This document shows positions 36,720-46,918 of a stretch of 64,000 nt of DNA, piece after piece; position 1 is the stretch's first letter, and every line of letters begins with the position of its first letter. This stretch comes from JAFNAG01 sp963824985 (lineage in GTDB: Bacteria > Acidobacteriota > UBA6911): positions 261,725 through 325,724 of the forward strand of contig CAWGRQ010000031.1 in NCBI GenBank assembly GCA_963824985.1, read 5' to 3'. Under the pieces are notes generated by a model. That model made no database searches. It was not told where the DNA came from and saw only the letters and a list, made by a program, of their open reading frames with translations. The translations under genes and the position numbers were made by a program.

Positions 36720-37595
36720 ATGCCTTACGCCGCCCTCCGCAAACGGTTCCAATTCAGGGCTCGTGACCGGGTCCTGGAACTCGGATCCCGGACATTTATC
36801 ATGGGGATCCTCAACGTCACGCCGGATTCATTCTCCGACGGCGGCACTTTTATGGAGCCGGACCGGGCCATCGGGCACGCCTGGCGCCTGGCCGGGGAAG
36901 GAGCCGACATACTGGATATCGGCGGTGAATCGACCCGGCCGGGATCGGGCGGGGTGAGCATCGAGGAGGAACTGCGCCGCGTTGTGCCCGTGATCGAGGC
37001 GCTGGCGGGCGGCGCATATCCGATTCCGATTTCGATCGACACATCAAAATCGGAGGTCGGCAGAGCCGCCCTGGAGCGGGGCGCGGCGCTGGTGAACGAT
37101 GTCACCGCTTTCGAGCATGACCCTGCGCTCGGGGAAGCCGCGGCGGCCTTCAGGGCCGGTGTCGTGCTGATGCACATGCGCGGCGTGCCCAGAACCATGC
37201 AGACGCTGCCGCCCAGCCAGGATATCCTCGGCGACATCGAGGCCTGGGCGGGCACGGCGGCCTCCCGGGCGCGGGCGCACGGGATCGAACCGGATCACAT
37301 AATCCTCGATCCGGGGATCGGCTTCGGCAAAACGCCGGGGCAGAACCTCGAGATCATCCGGAACCTGGATCGCCTGGCCGCGGCCGGCTTTCCCGTTCTC
37401 ATAGGCGTTTCGAAAAAGTCGTTCATCGGCCATTATCTGGCAGATTCAAAGGCCGACCGGAGCTGGGGCAGCGCCGCCATGGTCGCCGCTTCCATTCTTT
37501 CCGGCGCCCACATCGTGCGGATGCATGATGTCGCCGCGACGCGCGACGTGGCAAGGATTACCGATGCGCTAATCAACGAAAGGGCGGGCGCATGA
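36720..37595 (+). CDS. folP: dihydropteroate synthase
   Basis: Joins 6-hydroxymethyl-dihydropterin diphosphate to p-aminobenzoate in folate synthesis; the target of sulfonamides. The 291-residue product has the two hallmark motifs, MGILNVTPDSFSDGG and DILDIGGESTRPG, plus VNDVTAF, ILDPGIGFGKT and GVSKKSFIG. The ATG at 36,720 lies about 16 codons before the first conserved strand; no strong ribosome-binding site is seen, so the start is uncertain. Its stop overlaps the cdaA start by four bases (ATGA). Confidence 0.95.
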   Translation: MPYAALRKRFQFRARDRVLELGSRTFIMGILNVTPDSFSDGGTFMEPDRAIGHAWRLAGEGADILDIGGESTRPGSGGVSIEEELRRVVPVIEALAGGAYPIPISIDTSKSEVGRAALERGAALVNDVTAFEHDPALGEAAAAFRAGVVLMHMRGVPRTMQTLPPSQDILGDIEAWAGTAASRARAHGIEPDHIILDPGIGFGKTPGQNLEIIRNLDRLAAAGFPVLIGVSKKSFIGHYLADSKADRSWGSAAMVAASILSGAHIVRMHDVAATRDVARITDALINERAGA

Positions 37596-38422
37596 ACGTC
37601 TTCTCTGAGATCATCGCCGGCTTCCTCCAATTCGCCCCGTTGACCGTGCGCGATGTGATCGACATCGCGATCGTCGCCTACCTCACCTATCGCTTCCTCC
37701 TGCTGCTGCGCGGCACGAGGGGCGCCCAGATGACGTTGGGCATCGTCGTCCTGCTGCTGGTCTATGCGCTCACCCGATACTACCGGCTCCACACTCTCGA
37801 GTGGCTGTTCACGAACCTGTTTGCCTATGTGGTCTTTACCATCATCGTTCTCTTCCAGAACGAGATCCGGAGGGGGCTGGCCGGGATTGTGAGTTCCTCC
37901 TGGTTCGGCCGGAAGCGCGCCGGCGGCGGCAAGGAGGGATTCGAAGAAATACTCCTGGCGGCCACCACCCTGGCATCCAAAAAGATCGGGGCCCTGATTG
38001 TGATCGAGCGCAACATCGGGCTTAAGAATTATGCCGAGAGCGGCATCACTCTGGACGCGGTTCCCACCTATGACCTGCTGGTGACCATTTTCAGTCCGAG
38101 CACACCGCTCCATGACGGCGCCGTGATCGTGCAGCGCAACCGGATTATCGCCGCCGGCTGCTTCCTGCCGTTGACTCTGGATCCCTACCTCAGCAAAGAA
38201 CTGGGGACGCGCCATCGCGCCGCCATCGGCATTACCGAAGAGACCGATGCCATTGCCATAATCGTTTCCGAGGAGACGGGGACCATTTCCGCCGCTATGG
38301 GAGGAGAAATCAGCCGCAACCTGGACGGCGCCGGCCTGCGCGATTTCCTGCAGGCGGCGATCGAGGGCAGAACCGCCTCTACCGCCAAAGAACCGTTGAA
38401 GGAACGGCAGGAAGCCCTATGA
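37592..38422 (+). CDS. cdaA: diadenylate cyclase CdaA
   Basis: Makes cyclic di-AMP from two ATP; this second messenger controls potassium, osmolyte and cell-wall homeostasis. It is 276 residues with three N-terminal membrane helices (about 1-85) and a C-terminal DAC (DisA_N) domain. The catalytic DGA motif is in STPLHDGAVIVQRN and the RHR motif in LGTRHRAAIGI. It overlaps folP and the ybbR-like gene by four bases each, which indicates tight co-expression and translational coupling. The order cdaA-ybbR-glmM matches the conserved cluster in Firmicutes, where YbbR (CdaR) and GlmM regulate CdaA. Confidence 0.96.
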   Translation: MNVFSEIIAGFLQFAPLTVRDVIDIAIVAYLTYRFLLLLRGTRGAQMTLGIVVLLLVYALTRYYRLHTLEWLFTNLFAYVVFTIIVLFQNEIRRGLAGIVSSSWFGRKRAGGGKEGFEEILLAATTLASKKIGALIVIERNIGLKNYAESGITLDAVPTYDLLVTIFSPSTPLHDGAVIVQRNRIIAAGCFLPLTLDPYLSKELGTRHRAAIGITEETDAIAIIVSEETGTISAAMGGEISRNLDGAGLRDFLQAAIEGRTASTAKEPLKERQEAL

Positions 38423-39366
38423 AGGCCATTCGCCGCTTCATCCTTGAGTTTCTGCTGAAGAACTGGGGCTTGAAAGCCACATCCCTATTGATCGCCCTGG
38501 CTCTCTGGGTCATGGTTCGAGGCAGCCAGGGAGAACACGTAATCACCGTGCCCCTGACCGTTCAGATCCCCCGCAACATGGAGATCGTGAATCAGCGGCC
38601 GAGCTTCGTGGAAATTACCGCGCAGGGCTACCTGTCAAATCTGGCCGGCGGCCAGCCGAATCTGAGCTACACCATCGATCTCCAGTCGGCGAGCGAGGGT
38701 GAGCAGGTGATAGCGCTGACGCCGGAGGAGGTCCATGTCAGTCCTGCTTCCGGTCTCAGGGTGCTCCGCGTCAATCCGGCCCGCATCACCATCGACCTCG
38801 AACGGGTCATTTCCAAGGATGTGCCGGTTCGGGTAATCACCCAGGGAATTCCTGCCGCTGGTTTCGACCTGTACAGGACGACCTGGCAGCCGACCATCGT
38901 TACGGTCAGCGGGCCTCGCTCCGCCATCAACCCCGTGAAGGAGATAGCGACCGAGCCGGTATCGATCTCGAAACAGAACCGCTCCTTTCGTGCAACAGTG
39001 AATTTTGTCGTGAGTGATGACGATATACATATCAGCCCGGCTGGGCCGGCAGAGGTGGATGTGGAGTTGGGACCGCATCGCGAGGCGCGCACCTTCAGAA
39101 TTCCGATTACGGTGATCGAGAGCGACGCCTTCACGGTCAGCCCCGGGTACGTCTCGGTGAGCCTACTCGCGCCGGTATCGATGAAGGAACCCCCGACGGC
39201 CGAAGATTTAAAAGCCAGCGTGTTCGCAGCAAACATCGATCCCGCGTTGAACCGTCTCACAGCAGTGCCGCAGGTCGAGTTCGTGAAGGAGTTCGAGCCG
39301 AGCGTGGTCATCCGGCGGGTCGATCCGGAGCAGGTAACACTGATCCGCAAAGGGAGCAGGAAATAA
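38419..39366 (+). CDS. YbbR-domain protein (CdaR-like)
   Basis: A 315-residue protein with one N-terminal membrane helix (LKATSLLIALALWVMV) and repeated extracytoplasmic YbbR domains. Each repeat has a strand pattern like VPLTVQIPRNMEIVNQRPS and DVPVRVITQGIPAAGFDLYR with PTIVTVSGP. In Firmicutes the homologue CdaR binds and modulates CdaA. Placement directly after cdaA with a four-base overlap supports that role here. Its stop overlaps the glmM start by one base (TAATG). Confidence 0.9.
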   Translation: MKAIRRFILEFLLKNWGLKATSLLIALALWVMVRGSQGEHVITVPLTVQIPRNMEIVNQRPSFVEITAQGYLSNLAGGQPNLSYTIDLQSASEGEQVIALTPEEVHVSPASGLRVLRVNPARITIDLERVISKDVPVRVITQGIPAAGFDLYRTTWQPTIVTVSGPRSAINPVKEIATEPVSISKQNRSFRATVNFVVSDDDIHISPAGPAEVDVELGPHREARTFRIPITVIESDAFTVSPGYVSVSLLAPVSMKEPPTAEDLKASVFAANIDPALNRLTAVPQVEFVKEFEPSVVIRRVDPEQVTLIRKGSRK

Positions 39367-40715
39367 TGGGGCGTTTATTCGGAACTGATGGGATACGCGG
39401 CGTAGCCGGCGAGCCGCCGCTGGATCCGAATGATGTCTACCGCATCGGGTATTGCCTGACCCGCTACCTCAAATCGGCGCACCCGCAGCCGCATCTCCTG
39501 ATCGGCCGGGATACCAGGGTATCCGGCCCCTGGATAGAAGCCATACTCCGGCGCGCGATCGAAGACGCGGGCGGAATCGCTGAGCTGTGCGGGGTCGTAT
39601 CGACCCCGGCCGTCTCCTTTATCACCCGCCAGATCACCGCGCATGCCGGCATCATGATCAGCGCTTCGCACAACCCGTTCCAGGATAACGGCATCAAAAT
39701 TTTCTGCTCCCGGGGGGTCAAATTCAACGATGCCGTCGAGGAGGAGCTTGAAAGGGAAATCCTCTCCTGTTCGCTGACCGCACCCAACGGATCCGCGGCC
39801 GGCGTCAATGACAGCCGGTTCGACCCGGCGCATTCGCATGAATACCAGGCCCTTTATACATCATTCCTGCTTTCGTGCCTGCCGGCGAATTTCCGGCTTG
39901 ACGGCCTGCGGCTGGCCGTTGACTGCGCCCACGGCTCGCTGTCGCACATCGCGCCCGGCTTCCTGCAGAGCCTGGGGGCCGAGGTGCATCCGCTTCACTG
40001 CGAACCTGACGGGAGCAACATCAATCGCGATGCCGGAGCCCTGCATCTCGGACGGCTTCAGGAGGCGGTCACGCGGCGGCACGCCGATCTCGGGCTCGCG
40101 TTCGACGGCGATGCGGACCGGGTTATGTTCGTCGATTCCGCAGGCCGGGTTCGCGACGGGGACGATGTGCTGTATCTTCTGGCACGATGCGGCGATTTCG
40201 AAAATGCACCCCGCACCGTCGTCGGCACGGTCATGGCGAACATCGGCCTGGAAGTCGCCCTCGAGGAGATCGGGTTTCACCTGATCCGCACGGCGGTTGG
40301 GGATCGATATGTGCTCGAGGAGATGCTGCGCATCGGTGCGGTGATCGGGGGCGAGCAGTCCGGACACATCATTATAACCCGCTTCGCCCACACGGGCGAC
40401 GGTCTCCTCACGGCCCTGAAGGTTCTGGAAATTCTCGCTCGCGAAAAACGTGACCTGGCGGATCTCTGCGCCCCGGTAAAGCGTTTTCCTCAGGTTCTGC
40501 TTAATGTCCGCGTCCGCGAAAAGATCCCCTTCGAAAACATCGCGGGCCTGCAGGACGTGGAAGCGGCATGCAAGGAGAGCCTGGGCGATCACAGCCGCAT
40601 TTTGCTCCGCTACTCCGGCACCGAGAAACTGGCCCGCGTGATGGTCGAAGGCAAAGACGCGCATTCGGTCAATGAAGCCGCTCGCCGCCTCGCCTCGTTT
40701 TTCGGCGATCGGTAA
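39366..40715 (+). CDS. glmM: phosphoglucosamine mutase
   Basis: Converts glucosamine-6-phosphate to glucosamine-1-phosphate on the way to UDP-GlcNAc for peptidoglycan and lipopolysaccharide. It is 449 residues and all four domain signatures are seen: GRLFGTDGIRGVAGE at the start, the phosphoserine loop MISASHNPFQDNGIKIF, the metal loop AFDGDADRVMFVD, the substrate loop GEQSGHII and the C-terminal phosphate-binding RYSGTEK. It ends the four-gene folP-cdaA-ybbR-glmM unit. GlmM is known to bind and inhibit CdaA in Firmicutes. Confidence 0.96.
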   Translation: MGRLFGTDGIRGVAGEPPLDPNDVYRIGYCLTRYLKSAHPQPHLLIGRDTRVSGPWIEAILRRAIEDAGGIAELCGVVSTPAVSFITRQITAHAGIMISASHNPFQDNGIKIFCSRGVKFNDAVEEELEREILSCSLTAPNGSAAGVNDSRFDPAHSHEYQALYTSFLLSCLPANFRLDGLRLAVDCAHGSLSHIAPGFLQSLGAEVHPLHCEPDGSNINRDAGALHLGRLQEAVTRRHADLGLAFDGDADRVMFVDSAGRVRDGDDVLYLLARCGDFENAPRTVVGTVMANIGLEVALEEIGFHLIRTAVGDRYVLEEMLRIGAVIGGEQSGHIIITRFAHTGDGLLTALKVLEILAREKRDLADLCAPVKRFPQVLLNVRVREKIPFENIAGLQDVEAACKESLGDHSRILLRYSGTEKLARVMVEGKDAHSVNEAARRLASFFGDR

Positions 40716-40737
40716 CATAATGCGCTTTTCAGGTGCC

Positions 40738-40817
40738 GCGCCTTCGGCGCTTAATTTTACGCATTCCTCATAACCCGGCCTGACGGCCGGGCCTGGGTAC
40801 TTCCGGCCCTCCGGGCC
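40738..40817 (+). terminator. cluster of three GC hairpins after glmM
   Basis: GCGCC-TTC-GGCGC (40,738-40,750) is followed by TTAATTTT and is a plausible terminator of the glmM operon. Two further hairpins follow: CCCGGCC-TGAC-GGCCGGG (40,774-40,791) and GGCCC-TCC-GGGCC (40,805-40,817). They lie between convergent genes and may serve both. Confidence 0.6.
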
Positions 40818-40887
40818 TTGCGGCAGATCGATTCACGCCTGGCTCTACCGATGATCCGCGTGCTTCCGTGTGCCTTTCGGAGCCCGG

Positions 40888-43800
40888 TTATTTCTCGTCC
40901 AGTTTCCTGCCGGCATTCAGGTTGTCGAAATTCAGAATGGCGTTGAACACCAGGAAATAAGTGCCATACGTTTCCGCGCGCCAGATGGGATTGTTCGAGA
41001 ACAGAACGACATGTCCCCGGTCCATCGGGACATCGATGACCGCGGGCCGCTGAGCGATCTCGGCGCCGCCGTCCAGTAGTCCGGAAACCAGAAGGTCACG
41101 CGCATCCCCGTAACGGAGCACGACCCGGGGCCGGAATTGCGGCGGGATGACATTGATCCCGTTGCGCAGCTGCTCATCGGTGACCGGCGCCGCCTGCCAG
41201 GCTTCCACTTTAGGCTCCGGGGGCGGCTCGGCAAAGCGCCGGTCCTGGGGCGCATCCGGATCGTCCACAGTCCCCCGGCCGGTGGCGCGCGTCGGCTGGT
41301 CCGCTGCCGGGCGGGCGCGGCCGCCCAGCAGGCTGCTCACTCCAAAGATCAGCCCGCTGTCGCAATATATGGACAGCGTGTCCCCGTAACCATAGGCAAT
41401 CGGACTTGCGGGATCGACAAATGTCGATTTCAGGACGCTCCCGACCACCTTGAGCCGCGTCGGCCTCGTGATGCTGACCCCGGGAGCGAGGCCGTAGGTT
41501 ACGGCCAGATCCGAGGTGTCCATGGAGCCGAGCAGCAGGCCGCCCCGGCGTACGAAGAGTTCCAGGTTTTTCAGCCCCTCGAACCCCAGACCGGGCCGGA
41601 CATCATCCGTGGAATCGATTTTCCCGATGTTTGGAGTTATCGAAGTCGTCTTCCAGGGGAGCGGGTTCCCCCACATCGGCATCCCGGTGACGATCGACGA
41701 CGCGCCCCGCCCGACGGGCGCGAAAACGATGGCGTCAAACCTGGAATTCAGGTTGCCGTCCCCGGCGACATCCTGCGTGTTGATGTAAGTGTAGGGAATG
41801 CTGCGCTGATCGAAAGCCTGGCGCCACCACCCCTCGTCCTGAGTGCTGAGCCAGGTGTGCACAAGCGCGATGCGCGCCGGTTTGATCCGGTGGGTTTTGA
41901 CACTCGGTGCTTCAGTCAGTGCGTACACGCGCAATCCGAGTTCCGCGGCCGCCCGATCGAGCTGGTCCCGGGAGACGTTTTTCACCAGGAATGCGCCCCG
42001 GTTGAACTTTCTTCCCCCGGCTTCGAACGGTTCCTCGGCGGCTTCCATCGCGGCGTCCCGAAGGCGGTAGCGCAGCGTCATCAGGGCGCTGTCCGCATTG
42101 TGGTTCACCGCGAAGATCGCGCCGGTCCCTTCCACGCCTCCGGCTGCGCGGATCTCCCCGGTCACCGTTTGCATGGCGGCATCGAGCACCTTGAGATCCG
42201 TGACGCGCACCACCTGTACGTTGGCAAGCTCACCCAGCGTCCAGCCGGTATCATCATAGGGATTCTTTTGCGGGTCATTCGGACTCCAATACTGGTAGTC
42301 GAGGAGGGTGTCGGCGATCCGGCTGTAAGGCTGATCCATGCGCACAATGAAGCTTCCGGCCGGGAATTGCCGCGGCTCAGGCGCCGGCGGTTTCTCCTCC
42401 TTTTTCGCCGGGGCGGTCTGGGAAGCGGTTTCAGCGGCAACCTCCGGGGTAGCCCGCTTCTTCTTCGGCGGCAGCATGACCGTGAACGGCGCCGTGGCGC
42501 GCGAAATTTCGCAACCCTGGCGCTGCAGCACACGCAGCAGATCCGCCTGGTTGCCCGGCCTCGGGTCGTCGGCGGGCAGAACGTAGGCCGCCGGCCCCGC
42601 CATCCGGGGCTTTTCGATCGAGCGTTTGCTCTTCAGATAAAAGTTTTTCAGGAACAGCTCCTTGTTGGCGGCAAAATAGGAAAGGGAAACCAGAAGCCCG
42701 GTCTGCTGGTAATTGTTGTTGTTGCGCTGAGACCATTTTGCTTTGGGGAGCGGCGGGTTCTGGCGATACCAGGTGCGTTCATACTGAGACGGGGTGAGCG
42801 TGCGTTCGACGGTATCGGCGCCGGCGTTGCCGAATGTCTCGTAAAGCCGGCTGATCCCGTTGTGGGACGCAGCCATGAACGTGAGGTAGCCCGGCGACCA
42901 GGTGTCAAAGGTGCCGTGCGCAAAGACCCCCGGCATGCCGAACTTGGTCATCTCGGATACATTATTCCAGCCGACGAGCTGCCATTCATCGGCGAGGATC
43001 GGGTCGACCCAGGCGTTGTAGGGGCCGTCTCCGATCGTGTTGTCATAGAGATACGGCACCGATTCGTGCAGGTCGTGGATCACCTGCGCCTTCCAGCCCA
43101 GGTAGGCATTGAGCACGTTCTGCGACAGCTTGAGCGACAGATTCATGGCGTCGCGATTGTTGTCGTGGGCCACATAATGCCCCCAATAGACCAGAGGCGG
43201 CCAGTTATCGTTCGGGTGGGCCAGGTGCCAGTTGTAAACGTCCACTTGCCGGTCCCGGCCATCGGTTTCCACGACCGGGGTGATGAGCGTGATCACCCCG
43301 TTCCGGATGGCCTTGTAGGCGGGGCTCTCATCCACGGCCAGGCGGTAGGCCAGTTCCATCAGGGCCGTCGGCGCCCCGGTTTCGGGCGCGTGCAGTGAGC
43401 CCGTGATGTAATAAACGGGCACTGACGCCGCGACCAGCCGGTCGGCTTCCTGATCGTCCATTTTGATCGTGCGCGGATCCGCGAGCCGGGCCAGCCGGGA
43501 ACGGTTTGCCTCCAGGCCCGCAATGTTCACCTCCGAGGCAATTGCCACCGCGATCATCTCTCTCCCTTCCTCGGAAGTTCCGATCGAAAAGACTTTGACC
43601 CGTGGGCTCGCCTTTTCCAGCATCCTCATGTAGCGATGGACGTCGGCGGAATAGGGAGAGCTTGCCCGGCGCCCCGGCAATGTCGCCGAGCACCGCCTCC
43701 GGGGTGGGCACGGTCTTGGAAGCCGGCAGATAGTCCACCAGGGGAGAAAGGAAAAAGGCCTCGGTCGTGTACTCCCGGATCTTTTTCCCGTAGGCCTCGT

Positions 43801-43912
43801 CCACGGCCTGACCGGGATCGCGCCACGAATTCTGCCCCTGGACGGCCACCGCGGCCGCCGCCATCAGCACAGTCAGTCCCAGGACTTTTTTCAATCGCAG
43901 ATTTGCTCTCAT
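40888..43912 (-). CDS. secreted M14-family zinc carboxypeptidase, one frameshift
   Basis: A large exported peptidase of about 1,000 residues. The N-terminus has a signal peptide (VLGLTVLMAAAAVAVQGQ) from the ATG at 43,912, which has AAGGAGGG upstream. The M14 domain has YSADVHRYMRMLEKASPRV, the zinc motif HxxE in TGSLHAPETGAPTALMEL, and IHDLHESVPYLYDN with a candidate third zinc His. The long C-terminal part is typical of a large M14 subfamily in Acidobacteriota and Bacteroidota. Residues before and after about position 43,670 are in different frames, so one indel splits the gene; both sides are well conserved. It is monocistronic and convergent with glmM. Confidence 0.85.
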
Positions 43913-44230
43913 CGTTCCCTCCTTACAAGATAACGCGCCGCTGAGCTTCCCCAGGTACGATCGAATGCGACCTGTATGTCTCATCCTTACACGGATTCCG
44001 ATGCCGTAAACCTAAACGATTCGAAAGAAACAATTTTGGACACGGATGAACGCCGGCGGAGTTTTTCCATCCCAATCCGCGTGCATCAGCACTATTCCGC
44101 GTCCCAATATTCTTTGCCTGTTCGCCGCTGGCGCCGTACCGCGGGGAGGTGGCTATTCTTCGAACATGCGTATAGGGTTCGGCCATATGCAGCACACCGG
44201 CTCGGGTCGTGCCCGGTCATTCAGCGCCTT
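43913..44230. other. intergenic stretch
   Basis: About 320 bases between the peptidase and DinB genes. It contains GGACACGGATGAACGCCGG and AATCCGCGTGCATC, a pair of inverted-looking phrases also found near 3131. No gene is supported. Confidence 0.4.
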
Positions 44231-44731
44231 TTATTTTGACGGGCCGTGTACCAGTCGTTCGACCTGGGCGACGTGGTTCCGGTCGTGATCGACCAGATGG
44301 ATCACGATCTGGCGCAACGTAAGGGCTCCGTAGTGCGGGTGATTTCCCGCCTTGCCCCAGGCCCTCCTGGGGATCACCTTGAGCAGGGCGATATGCCGGC
44401 GGCGCAAGGCGCTCAAACCGTCCAGCGCTTCTTTCAACGGCTGCTCACGGTAGTGCAGGTTTTCCGCCCAGGCATTCTGGTCGAATGGCACCAGGACGGC
44501 GTCCGGTTCCGCGAGTATCTTGCGATAGCGGAAACCGTAAACAATCTCGCAATCGGCAAGGTGGCAGACGATCTCCTTCAGCGACCACTTATCGGGGCCG
44601 GGCCGTGCAGCGGCCCGTTTGGCGGTAACGCCCCGGGACAGCTGTTCCAGACGCCGGGGAGTGCCGGCCAGGATGGCCAGGGCCTGATCGATGCGATAAG
44701 GATGTCGCTTGTTGCACATGGGACAGGACAT
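44231..44731 (-). CDS. DinB-family protein with N-terminal Cys pair
   Basis: A 166-residue DinB-superfamily protein. It has GPDKWSLKEIVCHLADCEIVYGFRYR and the C-terminal HLVDHDRNHVAQVERL, supplying the three His expected at the metal site. The N-terminus has a CPMC pair, which is uncommon for the family. The start at 44,731 has GGAG 6-7 bases upstream; another ATG lies 15 bases earlier. Function is unknown. It is unrelated in detail to the DinB gene at 7,253. Confidence 0.82.
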   Translation of the reverse strand: MSCPMCNKRHPYRIDQALAILAGTPRRLEQLSRGVTAKRAAARPGPDKWSLKEIVCHLADCEIVYGFRYRKILAEPDAVLVPFDQNAWAENLHYREQPLKEALDGLSALRRRHIALLKVIPRRAWGKAGNHPHYGALTLRQIVIHLVDHDRNHVAQVERLVHGPSK

Positions 44732-44924
44732 AGGGGTCTCCTTCACCGGGATTTGGATGTGAACGATAGCACAGGTAAGGCGCCCAGTACACGGTGCCGG
44801 GACGCTTCACCGGCAAAGAGCCGCCGGGACACGACCCGGATCCGTGTTCCTCCTCGTTCCTCCGTGTCCTGAGATGGCTTGCGCTCCTTTCGTCGCGAAC
44901 GGGTCAGGCTAATCCAGTGGTTTG

Positions 44925-45924
44925 TCAGCTGGGATGAAACCGCAGAACGCGGAGGCCGGCCTCGCCGTCAGCCAGAAAGACAAGAATCGTGCCGTCCGGG
45001 TCCGCCTCCGCCTTCACCCCCAGGGAGGTGCCCGAGGTCGGAGATCGCAGGATCAGCCGCGGTTTCCCGGGGTCGCGCACATCGAGCACATCGAGTCCCC
45101 GTTTCCAGTCGGCGACAAAAAGATAGGCGCCGCACCAGGCGACCCCATGCGCCCAGCCGCCGGTTTCCGGGTGCGGCGCGTCGGAGGGATTGAGGCCGAG
45201 CGGATGGCGGGCCACCAGAGAAGGGCGGCCGGCGTCGTCAAAGGCCACCAGGGAAACACCGGAATGCCCCTCGGCGACCGCGGCCATGGTCCGGCCCATC
45301 GATTCACCCAGGGAGATGCATATGGCGGTCGCGGGGGTGGGGAGGACTCCGATCTCGGCCGGGTGCTCCGGGCGGCTGATGTCGACGACGCGCAGGCCGT
45401 AGTTCCAATCCGCCAGCAGGGCACGCCCGCCCCACAGTTTGACATCATGAGACCAGCCCGGCGTCGGCAATTCCGCAATGATCTTCAGATCCGTTCCGCC
45501 CATCAGGGCAACGACCAGACCATGCTGGCCGTAAGCGGCAAAAGCGAGAATCCTCGCGGCTGACGACAGCGTTGGCGATATCCCCGTTTGAAAAGCGGGC
45601 GGCAACCTGGCCCGATTCGGAAACCAGCACCAGGCCTTCGAAGCGCGCGGCCAGGAGGGGCCTGCCGGAATGAGGCGCCAATGAAATCACGTCCTCCACC
45701 GGAGCGATCACCCGGGGATTTGACCAGTCCGGGGCCCGGTCAAAGATCAGGTAGCCCCCCTGCCGGTCGGAAACATAGAGCCGGCCCCCTTCCGGAGTCA
45801 CATCATGGGCCCACCCCTTCGTGTCCCAATGAGCGATCTCCTCTATCCGGGGCTTATCCGCAGTCGAGCACGAGAGCATCAGCCCCAAAAGAAATCCAGC
45901 GATTCCGACAGAGAGTGGTTTCAT
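44925..45924 (-). CDS. LVIVD-repeat lipoprotein, one frameshift
   Basis: A lipoprotein of about 330 residues: signal peptide with lipobox (GLMLSC) from the ATG at 45,924. It then has LVIVD-type beta-propeller repeats, for example GGRLYVSDRQGGYLIFDRA, ALLADWNYGLRVVDISRP and YLFVADWKRGLDVLDVRDPG. The first third and the rest are in different frames; the switch is near 45,570, around ANAxxS and SAARILAFAAYGQHG. It is probably an outer-membrane or periplasmic scaffold of unknown role. Gene content is otherwise intact. Confidence 0.75.
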
Positions 45925-45955
45925 GCAAGCAATGTAAACCAGAAAGGCCGGGCCC

Positions 45956-46034
45956 AAAAGGGAACATTCGGATTTTCCTCTTTGTCTTGGGTCCTGATTC
46001 CGGCCGCGTGGAAGATGGGAATGTCCCCTTTTTT
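45956..46034. repeat. 79-bp palindrome with AAAAGGGAACATTC ends
   Basis: AAAAGGGAACATTC on the left is matched by GAATGTCCCCTTTT on the right in inverted orientation, with one mismatch. A related hairpin is at 19,587 and an inverted single arm near 32,159, so this is a small dispersed family. Confidence 0.55.
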
Positions 46035-46087
46035 GCCGCCGGCCACGGCCGCCGTTCTATATCTGTATAGCCCTGTCGTCAGAGACC

Positions 46088-46263
46088 GCAAAAAGCGGCC
46101 ACGGATTTCACGGATTCCACAGATTTTTTGAAGGCACTACCATTAGGGGAGTGTTACTTGCACCCACTGGGAGGTTGGCAAGGACGACATCATTTGGCGC
46201 GCCTCAATATGCGCTTGTCTTATGCATTTAAATCGGTGAAATCCGTGGAATCCGTGGCTGCTC
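46088..46263. repeat. CCACGGATT-family element, copy B
   Basis: It begins GCCACGGATTTCACGGATTC and ends GAAATCCGTGGAATCCGTGG, which are inverted copies. This copy lacks the 240-bp insert seen in copy A and so serves as the empty site. Confidence 0.7.
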
Positions 46264-46425
46264 TTAAAAAGACCAAATAATTACTCTTGGTGCCATTCCG
46301 AAATGTCCTCTTTGTGTTGCCGGACATCTTCCTGGTCTTCGCGTTTCCACCCGACCGGATTGAATCGCGCATCCCCTGTCGGGCCGGTTTGATTTTGGGC
46401 ACGGGCTTCTGTTATTCTCCGCCAC

Positions 46426-46918
46426 GTGATCACGGCAGAGAAGGTCAAATCCCTGGATGAAATCGTGAAGCTGCGCGAGCATCTGCGCAGTGAATCGAAG
46501 CGCCTGGTCTTTACCAACGGCTGTTTCGACCTCCTGCATGCCGGACATGTGCGCTACCTCAATCAGGCGCGCGCCCTGGGCGACGCGCTCGTCGTCGCCG
46601 TCAACAGCGACCGTTCGGTACGCACGCTCAAAGGGGAGGGGCGCCCGATTCTGCCCGAGGAGTGGGCGGGCGGAAGTGCTCGCAGCCCTGGGCTGCGTCG
46701 ACCTGGTGTTTATCTTTGACGATCCCACACCGCAGCGCATTATTGATGCCATCGTCCCCGACATCCTGGTCAAGGGCGCGGATTGGGGCATTACCGAAAT
46801 TGTGGGTCGTCAGACGGTGGAGAATGCCGGCGGCACCGTCTGCAACATTCCTCTGGTCGAAGGCACGTCTACTTCCGCCATCATCAACAGGATTTTGAGC
46901 CAGTTCGGAAAATCGTGA
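46426..46918 (+). CDS. rfaE2: D-glycero-beta-D-manno-heptose 1-phosphate adenylyltransferase, one frameshift
   Basis: The nucleotidyltransferase half of HldE (RfaE domain II), which makes ADP-heptose for lipopolysaccharide. It has FTNGCFDLLHAGHVRYL with the HxGH active site, VAVNSDRSVRTLKG, and after a frame change near 46,660 VLAALGCVDLVFIFDDPTP, KGADWGITEIVGRQTVENAG and VEGTSTSAIINRI. The start is GTG at 46,426. The frame change falls where family members have LPEEERAEVLAAL. Its TGA overlaps the GTG of mfd (GTGA). It implies a Gram-negative outer membrane with heptose-containing lipopolysaccharide. Confidence 0.85.

Larger units (their letters stand above)
45925..46425. other. intergenic region with two repeats
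   Basis: About 500 bases between divergent genes. It contains a palindrome (45,956-46,034), copy B of the CCACGGATT family (46,088-46,263) and a degenerate CGAAATGTCCTCTTTGTG phrase near 46,302. No gene is visible. Confidence 0.55.

Noticed and set aside
41137..43398. 753-codon open frame opposite the M14 peptidase
   Set aside because: The peptidase strand carries clear motifs; the opposite frame has none.
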